A stretch of 6,371 nt of DNA from an uncultured Woeseia sp. (GTDB lineage: Bacteria > Pseudomonadota > Gammaproteobacteria > Steroidobacterales > Woeseiaceae), in contig CALALV010000024.1 of NCBI GenBank assembly GCA_937925605.1, positions 1-6,371 on the forward strand, given 5' to 3'. How positions within the stretch are numbered: position 1 is the first letter of the stretch; the number at the start of each line of letters is the position of its first letter. The notes beneath the pieces were generated by a model. That model did no database searches. It saw only the letters and a program-made list of their open reading frames with translations, and was not told where the DNA came from. Both the position numbers and the translations under genes were made by a program. This document shows positions 1 to 5,941 of the stretch, piece by piece.

Positions 1-530
1 GCCACGCCTGCCGCGAAGCCGGCCTGCCGGCGCTGCCGGCGCGCGCACTCGCGGCGATCGAGAACGAGCTGCTGCCCGCGCGGCCGGACGCGATGCCCTG
101 TGTGCGCTGGCCCGGCGCCGAGGCGCGCCGCCACCGCGAACAGCTGTACCTGCTGCGGACGCTGGCCACGCCGCCGGCGCCGCCGGCCGGCCGCCTGACG
201 GGTCAGCAGCCGCTCGATCTCGGCGACGGCAGCCGCCTGCAGCTCGAGGCCTCCGTCGACGGCGGCATCGCTGCCGGCACGGTCGCGCGAGGCCTTGCCG
301 TGCGCTACCGCAAGGGTGGCGAAAAGCTGCGCCCCAGCGGTCGCGACGGCACGCACCCGTTGAAAAAACTCCTGCAGGAACGCGGCGTCGTGCCGTGGAT
401 GCGCGACCGCCTGCCGCTCCTGTACGCGGACGATGAACTGGTCGCCGTCGCGCATCTGTGGGTCGCACAGGAGCACTACGCGCGGGACGGCGTGGCGGTG
501 CGCTGGGAAGGCCGGCCGGCACTGTTTTGA
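1..530 (+). CDS. tilS: tRNA(Ile)-lysidine synthetase TilS, C-terminal part (5' end outside window)
   Basis: TilS uses ATP to attach lysine to C34 of the CAU-anticodon tRNA-Ile, so that it reads AUA and is charged with isoleucine. The frame is open from base 3 to the TGA at 528-530, so about 176 C-terminal codons are visible; the N-terminal PP-loop ATPase domain lies off the left edge. The early part (3-155) resembles the linker of TilS, with the pattern LLPARPDA then PCVRWPGAEARRHR. The last third (about 315-461) is the C-terminal tRNA-binding domain, with GGEKLRPSGR, HPLKKLLQE, PWMRDRLPLLY and DELVAVAHLWV. An ATG at 93 exists but lies inside conserved sequence and is not the start. Position directly upstream of pyrG is the common gammaproteobacterial arrangement. 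No convincing terminator follows the stop codon. The family call rests on motif recall and synteny. Confidence 0.93.
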   Translation, partial: HACREAGLPALPARALAAIENELLPARPDAMPCVRWPGAEARRHREQLYLLRTLATPPAPPAGRLTGQQPLDLGDGSRLQLEASVDGGIAAGTVARGLAVRYRKGGEKLRPSGRDGTHPLKKLLQERGVVPWMRDRLPLLYADDELVAVAHLWVAQEHYARDGVAVRWEGRPALF

Positions 531-554
531 GGCAGGCGACCGGGCGCGCATTCA

Positions 555-583
555 TTGTCTGGCCGGGGGCTATCTGATAACTT
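555..583 (+). promoter_or_regulatory. Candidate sigma-70-like promoter upstream of pyrG (weak)
   Basis: TTGTCT at 555-560 resembles a -35 box. The AT-rich stretch at 571-589, in an otherwise GC-rich gap, offers -10-like hexamers: GATAAC at 576-581 (15-base spacer) or TAACTT at 578-583 (17-base spacer). Neither match is strong. The location fits a separate pyrG promoter, because the 219-base gap after tilS is the largest in the window. If transcription starts near 590, the pyrG leader would be about 160 nt long. Confidence 0.25.
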
Positions 584-632
584 GTAACACCGTCTTCAAT
601 CAACCGACGGGCATTCTTCGCAGGTTCCTCCG

Positions 633-721
633 CACCGGGGGGCCGTCAGGGTTGGAACAAGGCACCCGCGAGCCGCCGGCTCGCCCGGTGTATTGCTCCG
701 GCCCTTTGTTTTTTCGGAGCA
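633..721 (+). promoter_or_regulatory. Possible structured or attenuator-like leader of pyrG
   Basis: Besides the hairpin at 663-690, three other pairings are visible. CACCGGG (633-639) is complementary to CCCGGTG (684-690) and would disrupt that hairpin. GGGCCG (640-645) is complementary to CGGCCC (699-704), which sits immediately before the T-tract TTTGTTTTTT (705-714). TGCTCCG (694-700) pairs with CGGAGCA (715-721), placing the T-tract in a 14-base loop. The last two share bases 699-700 and cannot coexist. Such exclusive helices beside a U-tract suggest transcription attenuation of the CTP synthase gene. In GC-rich DNA some complementarity is expected by chance, and I know of no described gammaproteobacterial pyrG riboregulator matching this. 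Confidence 0.25.
663..690 (+). repeat. Strong GC-rich hairpin in the pyrG leader
   Basis: A perfect 7-bp inverted repeat, GCGAGCC (668-674) and GGCTCGC (678-684), is separated by a 3-base loop. An outer CACC (663-666) pairs with GGTG (687-690) across a small internal loop. It lies between the candidate promoter and the pyrG start. A T-tract (705-714) follows 14 bases after the hairpin, too far for a textbook Rho-independent terminator. The inverted repeat is read directly; any role is inference. Confidence 0.6.
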
Positions 722-749
722 TCCCGGGCGGGCTCACCAGGATTCTTTC

Positions 750-2396
750 ATGACAGCGTACGTATTCATCACCGGCGGCGTCGTGTCCTCGCTCGGCAAG
801 GGCATCACCTCGGCCTGCCTCGGCGCGATCCTGGAAGCACGCGGCCTCAAGATCAGCATGATCAAGCTGGATCCCTACATCAACGTGGATCCCGGCACGA
901 TGAGCCCGTTCCAGCACGGCGAAGTCTTCGTTACCGACGACGGGACCGAGACCGACCTCGATCTCGGCCACTACGAGCGCTTCGTGCGCACGACCACGGG
1001 CCGCAACAGCAACTTCACGACCGGTCGCATCTACGAAACCGTGATCGGCAAGGAGCGCCGCGGTGATTACCTTGGCGCGACCGTGCAGGTGATTCCGCAC
1101 GTCACCGACGAGATCAAGGCGAGCGTCAAGCGCGGCGCCGGCGATGCCGACATCTGCCTGGTCGAGATCGGCGGCACGGTCGGCGACATAGAGTCGCTGC
1201 CGTTCCTCGAGGCGATCCGCCAGATGAAAGTCGACCTCGGTCACGACCGGGTCGCTTACGTGCACCTGACGCTGGTCCCGTACATCGCGACGTCCTCCGA
1301 GATCAAGACCAAGCCGACCCAGCACTCGGTCAAGGAGCTGCGTTCCATCGGCATCCAGCCGGACGTCCTCGTCTGTCGTTCCGAGCAGATGCTGCCCGAC
1401 GAACAGCGGCGCAAGATCGCGCTGTTCACGAACGTCGCCGAGAAGGCGGTTATTTCCGCCGTGGACGTCGACGACCTGTACAAGATCCCCGCGCTGATGC
1501 AGGCGCAGGGTCTCGACGAGATCATCGTGCGGCAGTTCGGCCTGGACCTGCCCGAGGCGGACCTCGGTGAGTGGGCCGCAATCGTCAGCGCCAAGCTCAA
1601 TACCGACGACGAGATCGACATCGCGATGGTCGGCAAGTACATGGACCTGCGCGACTCCTACATCTCGCTGACCGAGGCGCTGCTGCACGGCGGGATCCAC
1701 ACGCGCACGCGGGTCAACATCCACTATGTCGAATCGCAGCAGATCGAGGACGAGGGCGTCGAGATCCTCGCCGACATGGACGGCATCGTCGTGCCCGGCG
1801 GCTTCGGCGACCGCGGCATCGAGGGCAAGATCGCCGCGGTCCGCTACGCGCGCGAGAACCGCATTCCCTACCTCGGTATCTGCCTCGGCATGCAGGTGGC
1901 GGTCATCGAGGCCGCGCGCAACCTGGCCGGGCTGGCGGGCGCGCACAGCACGGAATTCGAGCGCGACACGCAGCACCCTGTCGTCGCGCTGATCACCGAA
2001 TGGCAGACCGACAGCGGCGCGCGCGAGGAGCGCGACGAGGCCTCCGATCTCGGCGGCACGATGCGCCTCGGCGCGCAGGCCGTCCGCCTCGAGGCCGGCT
2101 CGCACGCAGCGCGCATCTACGGCGCGGAGGAGATTCGCGAGCGCCACCGGCACCGCTACGAGGTCAACAACAACTACCGCGAGCAGCTCGAACAGGCCGG
2201 GCTGCGTTTCTCGGGACGCTCCGTCGACGACCTGGTCGAGATCGTCGAGATCCCCGGGCACCCGTGGTTCGTCGCGAGCCAGTTCCACCCCGAGTTCACC
2301 TCGAATCCGCGCGACGGCCATCCGCTGTTCAAGAGCTTCGTGGCTGCCGTGCGCCAGCACAAGCGGGGCGAGCTGCCGCAGGCCGCCGAGGCATGA
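750..2396 (+). CDS. pyrG: CTP synthase PyrG (glutamine-hydrolysing)
   Basis: Makes CTP from UTP, ATP and glutamine, the last step of de novo pyrimidine nucleotide synthesis, in the cytosol. The product is 548 aa (E. coli PyrG is 545). The N-terminal synthetase domain (about 1-265) opens with FITGGVVSSLGKGI, including the nucleotide-binding loop with Lys17; DPYINVDPGTMSP follows, and Asp71 and Glu139 match the Mg-binding acidic residues. The KTKPTQHSVK motif (186-195) belongs to the UTP/CTP-binding region. The class I glutamine amidotransferase domain (about 290-535) has the oxyanion segment PGGFGDRG, nucleophile Cys378 in GICLGMQ, and His513/Glu515 in FHPEF, so the catalytic set is complete. 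The ATG at 750 is preceded by AGGA (739-742) at a 7-base spacing; an in-frame TTG at 693 would add residues unlike the family. The stop overlaps the kdsA start as ATGA, indicating co-transcription and probable translational coupling. Confidence 0.98.
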   Translation: MTAYVFITGGVVSSLGKGITSACLGAILEARGLKISMIKLDPYINVDPGTMSPFQHGEVFVTDDGTETDLDLGHYERFVRTTTGRNSNFTTGRIYETVIGKERRGDYLGATVQVIPHVTDEIKASVKRGAGDADICLVEIGGTVGDIESLPFLEAIRQMKVDLGHDRVAYVHLTLVPYIATSSEIKTKPTQHSVKELRSIGIQPDVLVCRSEQMLPDEQRRKIALFTNVAEKAVISAVDVDDLYKIPALMQAQGLDEIIVRQFGLDLPEADLGEWAAIVSAKLNTDDEIDIAMVGKYMDLRDSYISLTEALLHGGIHTRTRVNIHYVESQQIEDEGVEILADMDGIVVPGGFGDRGIEGKIAAVRYARENRIPYLGICLGMQVAVIEAARNLAGLAGAHSTEFERDTQHPVVALITEWQTDSGAREERDEASDLGGTMRLGAQAVRLEAGSHAARIYGAEEIRERHRHRYEVNNNYREQLEQAGLRFSGRSVDDLVEIVEIPGHPWFVASQFHPEFTSNPRDGHPLFKSFVAAVRQHKRGELPQAAEA

Positions 2397-3238
2397 AACT
2401 CTGCGGTTTCGAGGCCGGCGCCGACCAGCCGTTCTTCCTGATTGCCGGCACCTGCGTCGTCGAGAGCGAAGCGATGTCGATCGACACGGCCGGCCGGCTC
2501 CAGGAGATCACGACCGAGCTCGCGATACCGTTCATCTACAAATCTTCCTTCGACAAGGCCAATCGCAGCTCGAAGCAGAGCTTCCGCGGGCCGGGCATGG
2601 ACGAGGGCCTGCGCGTGCTGTCGGAAGTGCGCAAGCAGCTCGGCCTGCCGGTGCTGACTGACGTCCACGAGGACACGCCGATGGACGAGGTCGCCGAGGT
2701 CGCCGATGTGCTGCAGACGCCGGCGTTCCTGTGCCGCCAGACGAACTTCATCCTGCGCGCGGCCGGCGCCGGGCGACCGGTCAACATCAAGAAGGGCCAG
2801 TTCCTGTCGCCGTGGGAAATGCAGAACGTCGTCGACAAGGCGCGTTCCACCGGCAACGAGCAGATCATGGTGTGCGAGCGCGGATTCTCGTTCGGCTACA
2901 ACAACCTCGTGTCCGACATGCGCGGCCTCGCCGTCATGCGCGGCACCGGTTGCCCGGTCGTCTTCGACGCGACGCACTCGGTGCAGCTGCCGGGCGGCAA
3001 GGGCGCGGCCTCGGGCGGGCAGCGCGAGTTCGTGCCGGTGCTGGCCCGCGCCGCCACCGCCGCCGGCGTTGCCGGGTTGTTCATGGAGACTCACCCGAAC
3101 CCCGACGAGGCGCTGTCCGACGGCCCGAACGCGTGGCCGCTGGACCGGATGCGCGAACTGCTGGAAACGCTGAAGACGATCGACCTCGCGGTCAAGCAGC
3201 GCGGCTACCAGGAAGCGGAGTTCGGCCTCGGTGCCTGA
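2393..3238 (+). CDS. kdsA: 3-deoxy-8-phosphooctulonate (KDO-8-P) synthase KdsA, metal-dependent class
   Basis: Condenses phosphoenolpyruvate with arabinose-5-phosphate to KDO-8-phosphate, precursor of the KDO that links lipid A to the LPS core. It is a 281-aa TIM-barrel enzyme of the DAHP synthase I/KdsA family. Visible motifs are FKSSFDKANRSS-like YKSSFDKANRSS (49-60), FRGPG, TDVHE (89-93), NIKKGQF (131-137), DATHSVQLPGG (192-202) and METHPNPDEALSD (231-243). Cys21, His195, Glu232 and Asp243 correspond, at a constant offset of 10 residues, to the four metal ligands of Aquifex aeolicus KdsA (C11, H185, E222, D233). E. coli KdsA has Asn in place of the cysteine and is metal-independent, so this enzyme should need a divalent metal. 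The ATG at 2393 overlaps the pyrG stop by 4 bases; the frame is open further upstream inside pyrG, but only this start gives the family N-terminus (MKLCGFE as in Xanthomonadales). Enolase, encoded next, supplies its substrate PEP. Confidence 0.97.
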   Translation: MKLCGFEAGADQPFFLIAGTCVVESEAMSIDTAGRLQEITTELAIPFIYKSSFDKANRSSKQSFRGPGMDEGLRVLSEVRKQLGLPVLTDVHEDTPMDEVAEVADVLQTPAFLCRQTNFILRAAGAGRPVNIKKGQFLSPWEMQNVVDKARSTGNEQIMVCERGFSFGYNNLVSDMRGLAVMRGTGCPVVFDATHSVQLPGGKGAASGGQREFVPVLARAATAAGVAGLFMETHPNPDEALSDGPNAWPLDRMRELLETLKTIDLAVKQRGYQEAEFGLGA

Positions 3239-3257
3239 GCGGCAGGCAGTGGATTGC

Positions 3258-3284
3258 GCCGCGGTGCCGGTTCACGGCAGCGGC
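3258..3284 (+). repeat. Stem-loop in the kdsA–eno gap
   Basis: GCCGC (3258-3262) and TGCCG (3265-3269) pair with CGGCA (3275-3279) and GCGGC (3280-3284), giving a 10-bp stem with a 2-base bulge and the loop GTTCA. It ends 10 bases before the eno ribosome-binding site AGGAG (3295-3299). No T-tract follows on the plus strand, so it does not look like a terminator. It could be an mRNA-stabilising or processing hairpin in the eno leader, which is inference only. Confidence 0.45.
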
Positions 3285-3304
3285 TACGAAAAACAGGAGC
3301 AGGC

Positions 3305-4585
3305 ATGATCAAGATCGTCGAGATGCGCGCGCGAGAGATACTCGATTCGCGCGGTAATCCTACGGTGGAGGCGGACGTACGCCTCGCGGACGGCAGCGAG
3401 GCCCGCGCGGCGGTGCCCTCGGGCGCGTCGACCGGCACGCGCGAAGCCGTCGAACTGCGCGACGGCGACCCGAAGCGCTACCTGGGCAAGGGCGTCATGC
3501 AGGCAGTCGCCAACGTCAACGGCGTGTTGCGCGACGCGCTCATTGGCCACGAGTTCGCGGACCTGCGCGAACTGGACCGTCGCATGTGCGAACTCGACGG
3601 CAGCGACAACAAGGGCAAGCTCGGCGCCAACGCGCTGCTGGCCGTCTCGCTCGCCACGGCCCACGCCGCCGCGCGCGCCGCGGGCCAGCCGCTTTATCGC
3701 TACCTCGGCGACAGCCGGGTCATGCCGGTACCGATGATGAACATCATCAACGGAGGTGCGCACGCCGACAACAACGTCGACATCCAGGAGTTCATGATCC
3801 TGCCGGTCGGTGCGACTTCGTTCCGCGAAGCGCTGCGCTGGGGCGCCGAGATTTTCCACGCGCTGAAGGCCGTGCTGTCAGAGCAGGGCCTGAACACGGC
3901 GGTAGGCGACGAGGGCGGCTTCGCGCCCGATCTCGCCTCGAACCAGGCCGCGCTCGACACGATCGTCACGGCGATCGGCCGCGCGGGCTACGAATGCGGC
4001 AGCGACATCCTGCTCGGGCTGGACGTCGCCAGTTCGGAATTCTGCAGCGACGGCCGCTACCGGCTGGCCTCCGAGAATCGCGAGTTCGACGCGGCCGGTT
4101 TCGCGGACTACCTGGCGGGACTCGTCGACGGCTACCCGATCGTGACGATCGAGGACGGCATGGACGAGGGCGACTGGGACGGCTGGGCGCTGCTGACCGA
4201 GCGGCTGGGGGCGCGCACGCAGCTGGTCGGCGACGACCTGTTCGTCACCAACACGTCGATCCTGAAGTCCGGCATGGAGCGCGGGATCGCAAATTCCATA
4301 TTGATAAAACCCAACCAAATCGGCACCTTGAGCGAAACTCTTGATGCGATTACTATGGCGGTCGACGGAGGCTACACGGCCGTGATCTCGCACCGCTCGG
4401 GGGAGACGTCGGACGCGACCATCGCCGACATCGCCGTCGGCACGGTCGCGACGCAGATCAAGACCGGCTCGCTGTCGCGCTCGGACCGGATCGCGAAGTA
4501 CAACCAGCTGCTGCGCATCGAGGAGCAGCTGGGCGAGGACGCGGTCTACGCCGGGCGCGACGCCTTCAACGTAGGATTGCCCTGA
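3305..4585 (+). CDS. eno: Enolase (phosphopyruvate hydratase)
   Basis: Interconverts 2-phosphoglycerate and phosphoenolpyruvate in glycolysis and gluconeogenesis; in many gammaproteobacteria it is also an RNA degradosome component, which cannot be judged here. The protein is 426 aa (E. coli 432). The N-terminal domain begins KIVEMRAREILDSRGNPT and carries the mobile loop PSGASTG with Ser42. In the barrel, His153 and Glu162 lie in GGAHADNNVDIQEFM; Glu203 lies in GDEGGFAP. The Mg ligands Asp240, Glu283 and Asp310 are present, as are catalytic Lys335 (LIKPNQIGT), the HRSGE motif (363-367) and Lys386 (QIKTGSLSRSDR). The active site is therefore intact. The ATG at 3305 has AGGAG (3295-3299) at a 5-base spacing; an in-frame TTG at 3254 would add a non-family extension. 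A segment around Lys335 is unusually AT-rich (separate entry). The gap to kdsA is 66 bases and to ftsB 30 bases. Confidence 0.98.
   Translation: MIKIVEMRAREILDSRGNPTVEADVRLADGSEARAAVPSGASTGTREAVELRDGDPKRYLGKGVMQAVANVNGVLRDALIGHEFADLRELDRRMCELDGSDNKGKLGANALLAVSLATAHAAARAAGQPLYRYLGDSRVMPVPMMNIINGGAHADNNVDIQEFMILPVGATSFREALRWGAEIFHALKAVLSEQGLNTAVGDEGGFAPDLASNQAALDTIVTAIGRAGYECGSDILLGLDVASSEFCSDGRYRLASENREFDAAGFADYLAGLVDGYPIVTIEDGMDEGDWDGWALLTERLGARTQLVGDDLFVTNTSILKSGMERGIANSILIKPNQIGTLSETLDAITMAVDGGYTAVISHRSGETSDATIADIAVGTVATQIKTGSLSRSDRIAKYNQLLRIEEQLGEDAVYAGRDAFNVGLP
4289..4357 (+). other. AT-rich, codon-atypical island inside eno (residues 329-351)
   Basis: Bases 4291-4356 contain 25 G/C out of 66 (about 38%), whereas 4201-4260 just upstream has 42 of 60 (70%). 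Of the 23 codons 329-351, 12 end in A or T (GCA, AAT, ATA twice, AAA, CAA, GAA, ACT twice, CTT, GAT, ATT), while the flanking eno codons end almost always in G or C. The encoded protein is normal enolase sequence and includes catalytic Lys335. The composition change is read directly; a short gene conversion, an embedded regulatory element or selection for slow translation are possible causes. Confidence 0.7.
4328..4356 (+). promoter_or_regulatory. Candidate internal promoter within eno, facing ftsB–truD
   Basis: TTGAGC (4328-4333) and TACTAT (4351-4356) are separated by exactly 17 bases; each matches the sigma-70 consensus hexamer at 4 of 6 positions. The element sits in the AT-rich island of eno and would give a transcript beginning about 250 bases upstream of ftsB. 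Weak matches like this occur by chance in AT-rich DNA, so the call is tentative. Confidence 0.25.
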
Positions 4586-4615
4586 CGCGGCCAGCCGCGG
4601 CATACCGGAACCGAC

Positions 4616-4909
4616 ATGCGAAGCCTGCTCACGTTGTTGACGATACTCGCGCTCGTACTGCAGGCCCAGCTGTGGCTGGCCGACGACGGCTACCGCAAGA
4701 CCCGCGGCCTGCGCGTGGCGGTGGCGGAGCAGCGCGCGCAGAACGACGCGCTGGCCGAGCGCAACGCCGCGCTCGAGGCCGAGGTGCTGAACCTCAAGAA
4801 CGGGCGTGCCGCCGCCGAGGAACGCGCCCGCACCGACCTCGGCATGATCGGCCGCGACGAGACCTTCTTCCAGGTCGTGCCCGCACGCGAGCGCGCCGCG
4901 CGTCGCTGA
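4616..4909 (+). CDS. ftsB: Cell division protein FtsB
   Basis: FtsB is a bitopic inner-membrane protein that forms the FtsQ–FtsB–FtsL complex of the divisome and helps activate septal peptidoglycan synthesis by FtsW–FtsI. The product is 97 aa (E. coli 103). A very short cytoplasmic end leads into one transmembrane segment (about residues 2-21), then a periplasmic coiled coil (about 28-70) rich in Ala, Glu, Arg and Leu, then the conserved tail EERARTDLGMIGRDETFFQV (68-87), which corresponds to EERARNELSM...ETFYRLV in E. coli. GGAA (4607-4610) precedes the ATG by 5 bases. It lies 30 bases after eno, the usual gammaproteobacterial position. Immediately downstream one would expect ispD, but truD follows instead. 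Its sequence is too short and variable for homology alone, but size, topology, tail motif and neighbour agree. Confidence 0.94.
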   Translation: MRSLLTLLTILALVLQAQLWLADDGYRKTRGLRVAVAEQRAQNDALAERNAALEAEVLNLKNGRAAAEERARTDLGMIGRDETFFQVVPARERAARR

Positions 4910-4918
4910 CGCGGCCGC

Positions 4919-5941
4919 GTGCCCACGCTGTTTCCGTTACAGCTGCCGGACTGGCCGCGGGCCGGCGGCGCGCCGCGCGGGCGTGGCCGGCTGCGTGTGC
5001 AGCCCGAGGACTTCAGGGTCGACGAACAGTCCGATATCGCGCTGGCCGGGGAGGGCGAGCACGACTGGCTGCACATCGAGAAGCGCGGCGCCAATACCGC
5101 CTGGGTCGCCCGGCAACTCGCGCGCCACGCCGGCGTGCCGGTACGCGACGTAGGCTATGCCGGCCTCAAGGACCGGCACGCGCTGACGACGCAGTGGTTC
5201 AGCGTGCTGCGTCCCGCCGGCAGGGCCTGCGACTGGACGACGCTGGCGCTGCCCGGCGTCCGCGTGCTCGAACTCGGGCGCCATGCGCGCAAGCTGCGCC
5301 GCGGCGCGCACCGCGGCAACGCGTTCCTGATCCGCGTGCGCGAGTTCGCGGGTGCGCCCGACGCGGCCCTCGCGCGCATTCGCGCCGGGGGCGGGCCGAA
5401 CTCTTTCGGGGCGCAACGCTTCGGCCGCGCCGGCGCCAATCTCGAACTCGCCGAGGCGCTGCTCGGCGGGCGTCGCCTGCGCCGCGACGCGCGTTCGCTG
5501 GCGCTGTCCGCGGCGCGCTCCTTCCTGTTCAACGAGGTGCTCGCGCGGCGCGTCACCGACGGCAGCTGGCAGCGGCTGTTGCCGGGCGACGTCGCGCTGC
5601 TCGCCGGCAGCCGCAGCCGCTTCAGCGTCGAGGCAGTGGACGACGCGCTGGCCGCGCGCTGTCGCGAGCAGGACCTGCACCCGAGCGGCCCGCTCTGGGG
5701 GCGGATGCAGGAGCCGGCGGCGCAGTCCGCGCCTGAGCGCGAAGTGCTCGCGCAGCACGCGCAGCTGGCTGCCGCGCTCGAGCCGCTGGCGGATGCCGAC
5801 CGGCGGGCGCTGCGGCTCGTGGTCGAGGACCTCGAATGGAACGCCGCTCCCGGTGAACTGACGCTGTCGTTCCGGCTGGCGCCCGGCGCGTTCGCGACCG
5901 CCGTGCTGCGCGAGATCCTGTCCCCGCGCGCGCCTCAGTAG
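4919..5941 (+). CDS. truD: tRNA pseudouridine(13) synthase TruD
   Basis: Isomerises U13 of tRNA-Glu (and related tRNAs) to pseudouridine. The protein is 340 aa (E. coli 349). The N-terminal part has the family pattern RLRVQPEDFRVDE (24-36) and GEGEHDWLHIEKRGANT (44-60). The catalytic aspartate is Asp85 in YAGLKDRHALTTQW (80-93). Further family motifs are HARKLRRGAHRGNAF (122-136), PNSFGAQRFG (160-169), LSAARSFLFNEVLARR (196-211) and, near the C-terminus, GAFATAVLREI (323-333). The start is a GTG at 4919, 9 bases after the ftsB stop. No clear Shine-Dalgarno sequence is visible, so translation may depend on coupling to ftsB. The next candidate, GTG at 4997, would remove conserved N-terminal sequence. 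The 3' end overlaps the convergent Smr gene by 7 bases. In relatives truD usually follows ispF, and here ispD and ispF are absent. Confidence 0.96.
   Translation: MPTLFPLQLPDWPRAGGAPRGRGRLRVQPEDFRVDEQSDIALAGEGEHDWLHIEKRGANTAWVARQLARHAGVPVRDVGYAGLKDRHALTTQWFSVLRPAGRACDWTTLALPGVRVLELGRHARKLRRGAHRGNAFLIRVREFAGAPDAALARIRAGGGPNSFGAQRFGRAGANLELAEALLGGRRLRRDARSLALSAARSFLFNEVLARRVTDGSWQRLLPGDVALLAGSRSRFSVEAVDDALAARCREQDLHPSGPLWGRMQEPAAQSAPEREVLAQHAQLAAALEPLADADRRALRLVVEDLEWNAAPGELTLSFRLAPGAFATAVLREILSPRAPQ

Noticed and set aside
693..749. TTG at 693 as a longer pyrG start
   Set aside because: It lies inside the structured leader, has no suitable ribosome-binding site and adds 19 residues unlike CTP synthases. 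The ATG at 750 has AGGA at good spacing.
600..2360. Long minus-strand open frame (586 codons) opposite the leader and pyrG
   Set aside because: It mirrors pyrG in GC-rich DNA, where stops are rare in the antisense frames. Its translation is low-complexity Ala/Arg/Asp/Leu with no family motif.
1571..2392. In-frame upstream extension of kdsA through pyrG
   Set aside because: The added sequence is Arg/Ala-rich and overlaps pyrG entirely. The family N-terminus begins at the ATG at 2393.
3254..3304. TTG at 3254 as a longer eno start
   Set aside because: It would translate the stem-loop into an Arg-rich extension absent from enolases. The ATG at 3305 has a good AGGAG.
4586..4599. Small hairpin CGCGG/CCGCG with a CCAG loop just after the eno stop, considered as a terminator
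   Set aside because: The stem is only 5 bp, has no T-tract, and ftsB begins 16 bases later; chance is likely in such GC-rich sequence.
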